DNA of 64,000 nucleotides from Phytophthora colocasiae (lineage: Eukaryota > Oomycota > Peronosporomycetes > Peronosporales > Peronosporaceae). How positions within the stretch are numbered: the stretch's first letter is position 1; each line of letters begins with the position of its first letter. The notes below the pieces were generated by a model that was given only the letters and a program-made list of their open reading frames with translations, ran no database searches and was not told the DNA's origin. The translations under genes were made by a program, and so were the position numbers. The stretch spans positions 992,001 to 1,056,000 of the forward strand of contig JAGKQI010000069.1 in the NCBI GenBank assembly GCA_018806915.1, read 5' to 3'. Shown here piece after piece: positions 43,001 through 52,038 of the stretch.

Positions 43001-45081
43001 CATCGAATGACCAGGTTAGACGAAGTCGCAGGAAGCGGTTAGATGGAAGCTACTCCACTGTCCAAGAGTTGGGGAGACTGGAAATTTGGGCGGATCAAAC
43101 GAATCGCCTTGAGCTTCATCCGGAGGATGGAACTCCAGAACGAGTCAACGCTATGACCAAATCTCTCGTTTGTTACTGGCACCACAGTGGGGCTTTGCAG
43201 TGCGCATTGGAATCTGCAACAAAAGGAGAAATTTCTGTCAATTCAATGGAATTTTATCGGGCTGGAAACTGGTGTAATAACTCATGCATAGTGGATAAAT
43301 TCGGTAAACCGCTCAAGGCTAGTGATTTCCTGTGATGTACCCGTGCTCACTGATGCATCTCCAGGTATTGAGTCTCGGACCAGGAGAATTTATTTTGAAC
43401 CCACCAATTGCAGTAAGACCCTTTAAGGTACAACACCACCGTCAAATACGAAGATGGTGTGCAAGTGTCTTTGGAAGTATACCAGATCAAGTATGGAGAC
43501 ATGGAACAACAGATATCCAGAGGTGGAAATGGCCTTCACTTAAACGGGAATATTTCTGGGTAGTGTCGGGGTTCCATGTAGTTACAGCATTTTCCAAGAC
43601 AGCGCCTAGGGGGGAGGTCTTCAGAATGGAACAAAACGGGGATGGATGGACATGGAGAATTGTCTGGCGGAATCAAACAGAATATTTGATCGGGACTTTG
43701 ATACAATCAAATATCTGGAACGTGTTGTTGGCGCAGCCTTTTGTGCCACTCCTTTACTGCATTCAACACCATGGGAAGCACCACAAGCTACATATGCAAA
43801 AATATTCGAGGTGTAATTCGCAAGGCTAGAGCAAAACGAGTTCGACGAAAACCTAAATTCGTTGTGCAGCATGTCCTCGATAAGATGATTGATGCAGCTA
43901 ATAGTAACCCATGGGCGGAAGCAGCACAAAGGCAGAAACCTCGGGATATCTGGCGACACGATGGAATACTTACGGACTATCAACGTTGGACGGTTTACCG
44001 AATATGTACAAGAACTCTCAATCTATTTCATGCTGGTTGGCCGGATGATAGGAAGTGCTCGTATCAAGAATGCACTAGTACACCTGAATCCATCGAGCAT
44101 ATTGTGTGGGAATGTGAACGTGCTCAAGGTGCTTGGACTAAATGGATAGCGGCATGGCTCGGCCATTATCCAGCTCGAGGGGAACTCAAACGACTACTGC
44201 CCTTTATTGCATCTCGAAGTGCGCCAGAATTATCCCCAGACTTCATGGCTGCCGCTGCGTTGATGATTCCTGAGTGGTCATCAGATCTTTGTGCAGCAAT
44301 GAAGGTACTATGGTTAATTTGGACAACATGTACCCAGTGCATGCTATGGAGAATCAGGAACAAAGAAATATTTGACGCAGAGCAAGTGCCCAGTAAAGCC
44401 GTTGCTCAAATAGTCTGGAATGCTGCTCATTTTCAGACGACAGCAATAATTCGAGCGTGGACAGCCAGTGCTGAGTCGTATGTAAAAGGGCACTGCTTAG
44501 CACAATGCTACAGTGTCTTTCGAGAGGTTCCGCCACAGGAACAACCTATGTTCCTGGAGACATGGATCATTCAATTCCACATGGTAAGAAAACCAACGGA
44601 GACTCGTGGTGCGTGGGTAATATGGAGTTTGAAAGCAGACGGGTGGTACAGAGCTGAAGTGGTAGGAGTACACAAAGCTGCCAGCACAATAGTACGAAGG
44701 GAATTTGCAGACCTGATCATCTCTGCTGCACTGGACAAGATCCGAGAACAAACTATTCCAAGCACAACTCAATTGGTAATCCAGGGGACCACTCCTCCAG
44801 TTCATCGTCCAAAGCGGAAAGATCTTTACTACGGTTTTAACTCGTACATCTGGGCGACCACGTCCCTGAAACAAGCATCAGCAGCGGCAAAGTTGATCAA
44901 GCTCTCACTGTCCGGTGGCATGCAATTGGGGAGCTTTCTCGTTCAAAACCTCCCCCAAAGACTTCAAGAAATGCTCAGTAGACAAAGAATCCTAGATGAT
45001 AGCCCTTCTTGGCCTCCGGATGCAGAATCTACAAGTATTAGGCAAAGCTTACAAAAACTACAGGACTCTATGGTTAGTTAA
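40083..45081 (+). pseudogene. LINE endonuclease-reverse transcriptase ORF, frameshifted
   Basis: The ATG at 40083 follows the preceding stop by two bases. Residues about 45-300 form an APE/EEP endonuclease: VSQNLQGF, FVQDTHL, NIYAPPD, LGGDFNAVL, SRLDRFYV and YSDHQEL. The RT begins near 41560, and frameshifts at about 41640 (a G run) and 41785 lead to MDYRPISLLNTAYKILG...LCLDLRKAYDTL...SGIRQGCPLAPLLF (41802-42300). After another shift near 42320 the catalytic box reads GFVDDSTVFL (F-V-D-D). The thumb follows at 42433-43335. After one more shift near 43335-43740, a zinc finger (CSYQECTSTPESIEHIVWEC, zf-RVT type) and an unassigned 300-residue C-terminus run to 45081. Confidence 0.8.
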
Positions 45082-45109
45082 ATAACATAAATAGAGAATC
45101 CTTCAAAAC

Positions 45110-45125
45110 CGCTTTAAGTTGGGGG
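45110..45125. repeat. LINE target-site duplication, right copy
   Basis: This is an exact 16-bp match to 35727-35742 and marks the 3' end of the LINE. Confidence 0.85.
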
Positions 45126-45405
45126 TTCTTCAGATTGTGTACAAAACTCTGGCGGTAAAACACCTTACTTCTCTAGCCAGAATTGACCAGGTCTGCAATA
45201 TGATCCTAGCACCGCTTAGGTAGGTCAGCTTATCTATTGGCCCTAAGACAAGGTGCTTCTACGCTTGCGTCTTTTTGAAATGCCTGAAGTTCTTAGACAA
45301 TAGTTCTTGACAAATAGTTTTGGTGAATCGTTTTAAATTGTAACTTTTACCAAATAAAATTTAAGAACCCAGAATCTTTTCGAAAAACTTGAATCCTTTA
45401 TCCTA

Positions 45406-46068
45406 ATGGACTCCTTCATCTTGGCTGCTCGCGAATGGAACACCCTAGTACTACATGACGTCGATGCAGCCTCTGTCGCCCGACACCTGGACTCAGCCAT
45501 GCAGTTGGCCGTGGCGCTGCACTGCCAGGATGGTGCGGAAGCTGAACGCGCAGTTACCGGCCTCTCCAGCTCCGAGCAACAGATTTTCCTAACTCTCAGT
45601 ACAATTCTTCGGCGTCTCATAGAGGCGGCCGTACGCGAGCACATGATATTCCTACTACCAAGTACAAAGAGTACTGAGATAGCAGCATCAATCATACTTC
45701 AGACGGAGCTTACCAAGCGCCAGAATGTCCTACAAAGTCTACCTGAAGCCTTCGTGTCGAGGTTCCGAGAGCTTCTGGAAACGCACTGGGATAAGTTAAT
45801 TCAAGCTACTAAAATCACAACAAGCTCACTGCCACGAGTGCAACAACTGGAGCATCATGTTGCAACGGGGAAACAGATAATACTGAGACTGCAGACGTCG
45901 GACGGCCAGACACGTAGAATCCACGTACCTTTGAACCAATTCCACCAGCTACGCCACAGTGCAGCCACTGTACTACAGGAAATGAACCAAGTGGAGGCTC
46001 ATCCGATGATGCGACTCGCCTACATGCAGAAGAGTCAGCTAGAGACGCAGACAAGTAACGCGCCATAA
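45406..46068 (+). CDS. COMM domain-containing protein (COMMD5-like)
   Basis: This intact single-exon frame of 220 residues starts at the first ATG. The N-terminal 130 residues are helical. The C-terminal 70 residues form a COMM domain: LRLQTSDGQTRRIHVPLNQFHQLRHSAATVLQEMNQVEAHP matches the family pattern of a short beta-hairpin, then P-x-x-x-F-x-x-L-R, then a long helix. COMMD proteins form the decameric ring of the Commander complex in endosomal recycling. A COMMD5-like assignment is suggested by the FHQLR...A.VL.EM pattern. The gene starts about 280 bp right of the LINE and converges with the next gene, 55 bp between stops. Confidence 0.75.
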   Translation: MDSFILAAREWNTLVLHDVDAASVARHLDSAMQLAVALHCQDGAEAERAVTGLSSSEQQIFLTLSTILRRLIEAAVREHMIFLLPSTKSTEIAASIILQTELTKRQNVLQSLPEAFVSRFRELLETHWDKLIQATKITTSSLPRVQQLEHHVATGKQIILRLQTSDGQTRRIHVPLNQFHQLRHSAATVLQEMNQVEAHPMMRLAYMQKSQLETQTSNAP

Positions 46069-46123
46069 ATCAAGTCTCTGCTACTGGTATTCTTCAGAAA
46101 GAATCTACGTTCTGCTGAGGCTT

Positions 46124-47130
46124 CTAATTCTTCATCTTCTTCTTACTGTTGGAGAAACACTCGCCCCAGAGACACACCGTCTTGCCACGCATGATCTGCG
46201 AGAAGGCCTCGAACGTATACGTCTGGCGTTCACGTGCCTCCTCCTCCGTGATTTTCTTGTCCTTCACTTGAGCCTGCACAGCCGACTTTAGCATGTCTGA
46301 AGGCGTCGCTGCAACATATTCTTGGAAAGGATACTTGGCGTCCTCCACAGCTAGAACACGCTTCTCCGATGGGATCTGGTACGTCTCAAGTAGCAGGTGT
46401 AAAAGACGTTCGAGTTGTTCCTTGGTCATCTCTCGAGTCTCTTGTTCCTTCTTCTCCTCTTCTTCATTTAAGTCCAGAGCTTCACCTGGAGGAGCGTTAG
46501 TGGCCAAATTGAAGAGAATTCTCAATCTCTCGTCCACTGCCCCCTTGACTGCCATCGAGAAGGCCACCAGTTGTGCATCCACGTCACTTTTCCGGTCATT
46601 GTCCTTCTCAAGACTCAGCAACACTCGTTCCAAGTGGTATGCTTTACTGACTCCAGTCGGACAGGCTTGAGACAACTTAAACCCTAAGTATTGATCAAAG
46701 TGCTGCATCGTAGCTTTACCCGATGGGAAAGCTCTGGTTACGCCATCTCTCACGTCCTCGAAAGTTCCAGGTCTGTATCATAGTAACCAGGTTAGTTTAG
46801 TTATTAATATCATATCTTATTTTTCCTAATACATTTTAAAACTTACGTGATCTTATTACTACTACGAAGCTCCCACGCCTCATACGGAGAGATACAGGAA
46901 GACTCTGCAATAGGATTCTGTAGTGCCTCGAAGTTCTTCTTGCCTCTCGACCCTCGATAGATGTAGAAGCCAATTCCCAGTAAAATTCCACCCAGTGTAA
47001 CGCCAGGATTGCGACTGAACCAACCAGGCTTGTATTTGGGCGGTTCCTCTCCAGTTGAAGGGGGAGAAGCAGTCGAATGCTGCAGTCGAAGGCCCCGAGC
47101 CGCTCGCAAGGAGCGCTGCAAGCGGAGCAT
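46124..47130 (-). CDS. Single-pass membrane protein, probably mitochondrial, unknown function
   Basis: Two exons on the minus strand, 47130-46847 and 46772-46124, are joined across a 74-bp GT-AG intron (donor GTAAGT). The junction preserves the frame as NKIT|PGTFEDVRDG and gives 310 residues. The N-terminus is arginine rich without acids (LRLQRSLRAARGLRLQHS), like a mitochondrial presequence. A hydrophobic segment, NPGVTLGGILLGIGFYIYRG, follows at about residues 42-61. The C-terminal part is helical with an EEEEKKEQE acidic/charged linker and ends in a lysine cluster. I do not recognise the family; the helices around VDAQLVAFSMAVKGAVDERLRILF are vaguely EF-hand-associated in character, but no calcium loop is visible. 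Confidence 0.7.
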
Positions 47131-47230
47131 CTTATTGTGTGGGCTATAAAGCGTTGTTTTAAGTACGTTTTTTTAAATAAATGTAGCCATATTTAAAAAA
47201 AACTGTAGCCATGTTGACTACAGCAACCTG

Positions 47231-48752
47231 TTACAGATCACCAGTGGCTGAAGTACGTCCTAGTTCTTGCCAATTGTCCAAGTATTCATCATAGTCAAGT
47301 GCAGAAACCCATTTGAACATGTCTTCAGCCTCGGATTCCCAGTTTTCGTCTTCAAAGTCAACGTCGAACAGTGCACTTGGCTGTTTCTCATTCTGCACTT
47401 CATCCCCTTCCTGCTCCTCTGGGTGGGCACTAGCAGTCAAAAGCCCTCGAGTATAAAGTTTCTGCATCCACAGTCGCTTTTTATGCCGTCGAGCGCGTTC
47501 TCGGTCTTGTTGACGTACAAGTTTCGAGTAGTGGAAAGCATTAACAGCTTTTCCACTTGTAGCTTGAGCAATGGGATCAGCATTGGCTTCGGCCAATACT
47601 TTAGCTGTCACAGGCCTCCACCCGTTGTTTTCCAGTCGTCGATACCATAATCGAGTATCTTCGGCCTGTTGACGTGCTCGATAGTACGAATTCCCCACTC
47701 GGATAAAGGAAGTGAGCATTTTTCCCAGTCTTTTTTCGTGTGAATGATTCACTGGACCAGTTTGACGAGCCACCGTGTAGTTCTTCGGACTGAAAGCTCC
47801 TAGATCGCACACTGGCTTACGAGTGAAGATCTTGTAGTAGATTGTTGGTGGGAACGCCAAGCCTCCGAGACGAAATCGAACTTGGGCACCCATAGACGCG
47901 TCTAGTAAAGAAGCTTCGGACGGATTGATAGCGCGTAGCATTCGAGCGGGATCTCCAGTACTACGGAATGTCAGGAGATCGCGGTAGTATCTGAAAATGC
48001 GACGTTGAGTGTAGTTCTTCCAGGCGTTTTGAATGCAGAGGGCAGATCGGTTAGCCGGGGTTAAAGCTGGACGAGATAAATCTTTACGTTGACGCTGGTA
48101 CAGTTTGTGTTGGTAGTAGGACTTCCACGCGTACTGGAGCTGCAATGCTGCGATGTGGTAAACCGGATAGCGGTCGAGGGTCCAACGCCAGCGCAAACGC
48201 TCCATTCGGTACCAAGATTGGAGTTTTATAGCCACGAAAGAACTGAAACCACGTTCATCAGAAAAGTTCCCACCTCTTGCGACGAATTGCTGCATTGGAC
48301 TGCGGATCCGAGCAGCCTTTGCCACTATTGGTGCAGTAATCGATGGGTTTTTGGCTCTATGGCGCATTCGACAGAGCATACCACGGATGCGTTTCTGGAT
48401 GAGGACAACGGAGAGGTTTTGAGCTGCCATCGGATACTCCCAAGGTCTCAGGATAATATCCTAGAGAAGAAAAGTTAGTTTGTTTTAATGGAGAAACAGA
48501 ATATACGAAGACGTACCCTCTTCTCCAGCCGTGACTTCCGCATGAACAAAGATTCCCAGGGTAAACCACGTCGAATACGTTTCGTACGCCGAGTCTTGGG
48601 CTCATGACGTGTACGAAACTTGCTGATGAATTCACAAAATAGATAAGATTGGTGTAGATGTTGCCAGGATTTACGATGTTGTACCTTTGATATCGTCCAT
48701 GTCTAAAACCCAGCTCCTTCAGTCGCTGCAAGATGCTCCCGGTTTCAGGCAT
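47231..48752 (-). CDS. IQ-motif protein related to C11orf65/MFI
   Basis: Three exons on the minus strand: 48752-48685, 48622-48517 and 48460-47231. The GT-AG introns are 62 and 56 bp, and each junction keeps the frame (RYQ|SKFRTRHEPK and RLEKR|DIILRPW). They total 467 residues. Several IQ-like helices occur (VVLIQKRIRGMLCRMRHR, AIKLQSWYRMERLRWRW, LQLQYAWKSYYQHKLYQR, LCIQNAWKNYTQRR) that should bind calmodulin-like proteins. The block NPSEASLLDASMGAQVRFRLGG, followed by FPPTIYYKIFTRKPVCDLGAFSPKNY, is the conserved core that I associate with C11orf65/MFI proteins of ciliated eukaryotes. The C-terminus is acidic. It shares a 116-bp divergent upstream region with the TPR-like gene. Confidence 0.7.
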
Positions 48753-48868
48753 CGTTTGCTGTTGGCTTCGTCGATAATTGGGAAATGCAATGGTCGGTCT
48801 CGTTTAGGACTTCAACACCATCCCAGGCGTTATCTGGTACCTGGTATTTCCAGCTTTAAAGTCTCCAG
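48753..48868. promoter_or_regulatory. Short divergent promoter region
   Basis: Only 116 bases separate the start codons of the minus-strand IQ gene (48752) and the plus-strand TPR-like gene (48869). Both promoters must lie in this stretch or overlap the neighbouring 5' ends. No TATA or CCAAT box is evident. Confidence 0.5.
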
Positions 48869-49816
48869 ATGAGCGAGCAAGAAGTGGTGGTGGCTCTAGC
48901 TGCTGCTTTGGTTCATGTCCGAGTGCTGGATGCGGATCCTCAAGCCTCTTTCACTACCGTCTACAACGCTCTTGAGGACGTGGAGCGACTCATTTTCCAC
49001 CACAAAGAACAGTTCGGAGTGCACTCACTGCACTTCCAGCAGGGATGTGAGGAGTTCCTACTACTGAGCAATACACTCGCTATGAAGGCGCTTCAGACGT
49101 CCCTATCTGAAGATATTATCACTTCTGAACAGTGTGGAGATCTTTTACTTCGAGCAGAACAACATACCCGTCATACTGGATATCTACGAAGCCTTCCCGA
49201 GGCTCAGCACGTGAACCGAAGACGAGTTTTCCGCCTTATCACCCTCAATAACCTATCATGTCATGCCAAACACATGAGGAAGCCTCTTGTAGCCGTGAAC
49301 TTCCTCGAAAGAGCTTTAAAACTTCAACTGAAGACTCAAACCAGTGACTCAAGTTCGTCCAGCACCGAGATCGCTCTCACTCGCCTCAATCTGTGCGCTG
49401 TTTTGTCTCAATTACAGCGTCACACTGCTGCTGCAGCCCATGCGAAGGCTGCTGTGGCATATTTCACTTCCCTTCAAACTGATCAATTGAATGGAGAAAT
49501 CGCTCAGTTAATGCTCGTGGCCCGCTACAACTTAGCAGTGGAACTGGAACACCTTAACGATCAAGAAGCAGCCTGGAGTCAATATGAAGCAGTTTTGGCT
49601 GTTGCCGAGCGGTTCCAAATTGAAAGTGATCTCGTCCAAAGTGTACGGACCATCTTAGAACAAGGAATGATAACAACAAGGGTCGGCAGTAGACAATCCT
49701 CACCTCGAGTCCAAACACCACGAGTTCAAACACCACGAGTTCAAACACCACGGGATATTTACAAACCTCATCGTAGATCGCTGTCTCCGAAGTCATTGAG
49801 GCAGACTCAAGCTTGA
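48869..49816 (+). CDS. TPR-like repeat protein
   Basis: This intact single-exon frame of 315 residues starts at the ATG in GATGAGCG. The middle is a series of amphipathic helix pairs with TPR character: RLITLNNLSCHAKHMRKPLVAVNFLERALKLQL, EIALTRLNLCAVLSQLQRHTAAAAHAKAAVAYF and LVARYNLAVELEHLNDQEAAWSQYEAVLAVAERF. Each has the small-residue and aromatic spacing of tetratricopeptide units. Near the C-terminus VQTPR is repeated three times in tandem, then a Ser/Arg tail. TPR proteins are scaffolds; the divergent pairing with an MFI-like gene hints at a shared, perhaps flagellar, role (inference). Confidence 0.7.
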   Translation: MSEQEVVVALAAALVHVRVLDADPQASFTTVYNALEDVERLIFHHKEQFGVHSLHFQQGCEEFLLLSNTLAMKALQTSLSEDIITSEQCGDLLLRAEQHTRHTGYLRSLPEAQHVNRRRVFRLITLNNLSCHAKHMRKPLVAVNFLERALKLQLKTQTSDSSSSSTEIALTRLNLCAVLSQLQRHTAAAAHAKAAVAYFTSLQTDQLNGEIAQLMLVARYNLAVELEHLNDQEAAWSQYEAVLAVAERFQIESDLVQSVRTILEQGMITTRVGSRQSSPRVQTPRVQTPRVQTPRDIYKPHRRSLSPKSLRQTQA

Positions 49817-49893
49817 GAACATCTCAAAATAATAAGAACTCGTTATCCCATACTTTTTTTTTCTAGGTAGTCTGCTATTTTTGAGGAATTTGA

Positions 49894-49902
49894 GCTCATT
49901 TC
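49894..49902 (+). promoter_or_regulatory. Initiator-like motif GCTCATTTC
   Basis: It matches the first nine bases of the oomycete initiator consensus (GCTCATTYY) but lacks the downstream flanking part. It lies only nine bases before the ATG at 49911, so it may be fortuitous. Confidence 0.3.
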
Positions 49903-49910
49903 GGTAGATC

Positions 49911-51952
49911 ATGAGCAGCGGCCAAGAGCTGGAGATGTCTGGTATTCCAGCTCTCCACCTTAACAAGAACTTACGACTGGATGAGAAGTATATCTCGAAA
50001 ATTCACAGCATCGCAGAGACAACAGTTCACGATATTATTCAGGAAGCAGTGGAGGACTTGACACGAGCTGTAGCTAGTGCAACTCAGTGGTTAACCGATG
50101 CTGTTCGTGATGAAATTGTATCCCAAGCTGTTGCCTCTGCAGATCCACTCGATAAAGATCCTACCGGTAGTGAGGAGGGGCCAACAGCGGAACAGTCCGA
50201 TAGTGTTAAGAGCTTGCAGTCACAAGGTGATCTGCCGCCATTAACTCTACCATTGACACGGACTTCGAGTGATATGGTTCATTCTGTCGCCAAAGCAACA
50301 GTTGAAGCCGTAATAAGTGAAGCACTGGGTGATATTGTACAGGCAGTTAAAAAGGCTACTGAGTGGCTATCTCAAGCTGTCGAGAACGAGTTGGTTTGTC
50401 AATCAGTTGTCCCTAGCGAGAGTGTGAGTACAGAACTGGATGATAACGCGCCGGTCACTGGGGGAGCTTCGATTGCCTCTAAAGATCCAGAAATTGCGGA
50501 AATTTCAGAGGTGGTTGACGTTCCTCAGCTTTCGTTGCAAAGCAGTGAGATCTCCGTTTCCCATTTACATGAATTGGCTAAGACAACAGCCGAGGAAGTC
50601 GTTCGTCAAGCTCTCGACGATGTGACTAAAGCCATCGATAATACTATTCAATCTCTCACACAAGTTGTGCAAGAAGAACGGCCAGAAAGATCTATAGCAG
50701 AAGCGACGCCAGCAGAGAATTCGTCGTCTGTAATAGCGGATTTCAATGCACCAGCTCCTGTTCCATCCCTGCAACTCCCCAATTCTGCACCAAAAACTCC
50801 AGAACAAGTAGCTGAGTGCCATCATATAGCTGTGCCATTTGTAAATGACATTGTCTCGACAGCCCTCCAACAAACAAAACCTGCTATTCCTATGGAATCG
50901 GAAGAGTACGCGAATGAGGAGTACGAGGACTACACACCAATTAATTCACCAACTTCAACATCTCGATCTCCAATACTATCGACTCGTCCACCAGAACCAG
51001 AAACCCAACCAGAAATTCCAGTTAACGTTGTATCTGGACGAGCAACTCCTCCACCCGAGCCAAAGGTGACGCCAAGGTGAGTTTTTTGTTTTCCAACTTC
51101 TCCTTTCTCGCTTTCTCTTTGGTTAACGAACTGCATCATAGGAAACCGAGCCCGATCACCAGCAAGCGGGGGCTGGGGACCCCAAGGCTTAACGAAAATG
51201 CTCCATCTTCAGCTCCTCCAGCGCTTCCATCTCCACGTACTAACGAAATTCCAGCAGAACCAGCAGCTTCGCTCCTGCCACCATTGGTTCTTCCGGTCGT
51301 GCAATCAGCTGGCAAGACAAAACGCATTAAAACTCCACGAAAGACGCCACGAGTGCCAGCCTCTAACGACGATGAGGTCTACACACTGGACAGCTCCCGT
51401 TCCTCCAGCTCAAGACAAACCAAACACTCGTCGCGAGTTTCCATCGCAGCAGCTGAACTCGAAATTACTCCCAAGTCTTCTGCACGAGCAGCAGCTCTAA
51501 TCTACACCCAGCAACCTCCGTCGTCACGACACCACCAGCATCGCCACCACAAACCCAAGAAGCTACGAGACTCTGCAACTCAAACGTCACCACCACCATC
51601 TCCATCACTTCAGCCGCTACCACATCAATTTCTGCCTGAAGTTAATGAAAACAACTCAAACGAGCAACTACCCAAGCCACAGTCGAAGCACTCACCTCGT
51701 GACACTCCACCACCGGAAAACAAGAAGTCTGAGAGCAGTAACACCTTACTCGCTCCTTTATCCAAGACAGCACTAGTTATTTCTCCATCTCCAGACTCCA
51801 GCACGAAAGCATCGAGTCCGTCACGGTCACACAAGAATCACGGGCACAAACCTTCGCCTAGCAAAAGGTCTGGATACTGTCAACGTTGCACCTTTGAAGG
51901 GCGGTCCTGCAAGATAAATGACTGCCTCAAACACCCAGTGGCGCTTAAATGA
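49911..51952 (+). CDS. Protein with internal helical repeats, unknown function
   Basis: Two exons, 49911-51076 and 51142-51952, are joined across a 65-bp GT-AG intron (frame kept as TPR|KPSPIT) and give 658 residues. The N-terminal half holds four related helical segments of about 40 residues: IHSIAETTVHDIIQEAVEDLTRAV, VHSVAKATVEAVISEALGDIVQAV, LHELAKTTAEEVVRQALDDVTKAI and a weaker CHHIAVPFVNDIVSTALQQ. Copies 1 and 2 also share ATQWL/ATEWL then D/NE. The rest is proline, serine and basic rich and looks disordered. The last 27 residues contain CQRCTFEGRSCKINDC, a possible small zinc-binding cluster. I do not recognise the family. Confidence 0.7.
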
Positions 51953-52038
51953 CGCATTTATTAGATAATACGAAAGCAATCCATAAAGAGGAGACGCATA
52001 CCGTCTGTGTGCGAGCATCTTCTCTCTTTTTTACCAGC

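Larger units (their letters stand above)
35743..45109 (+). mobile_element. APE-type LINE (non-LTR retrotransposon), 9.4 kb, with an OTU domain
   Basis: The element is bounded by exact 16-bp direct repeats and has no LTRs. In order it carries an N-terminal ORF, an RRM-like/CCHC zinc-knuckle ORF, an 818-codon ORF with an OTU cysteine-protease domain, and an apurinic-type endonuclease plus reverse transcriptase with a C-terminal zinc finger. The 3' end has no poly(A) tail; the last bases are AAATAGAGAATCCTTCAAAAC. It appears full length. Frameshifts in the first and last ORFs make this copy inactive, but most frames are long, so it is fairly young. Confidence 0.9.

Noticed and set aside
43741..45081. 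Separate gene in the LINE 3' part
   Set aside because: It starts at TTG, lies inside the target duplications and carries an RT-associated zinc finger, so it is the C-terminus of the RT ORF after a frameshift.
45126..45405. A gene between the LINE and the COMM-domain gene
   Set aside because: No frame or domain could be supported in these 280 bases.
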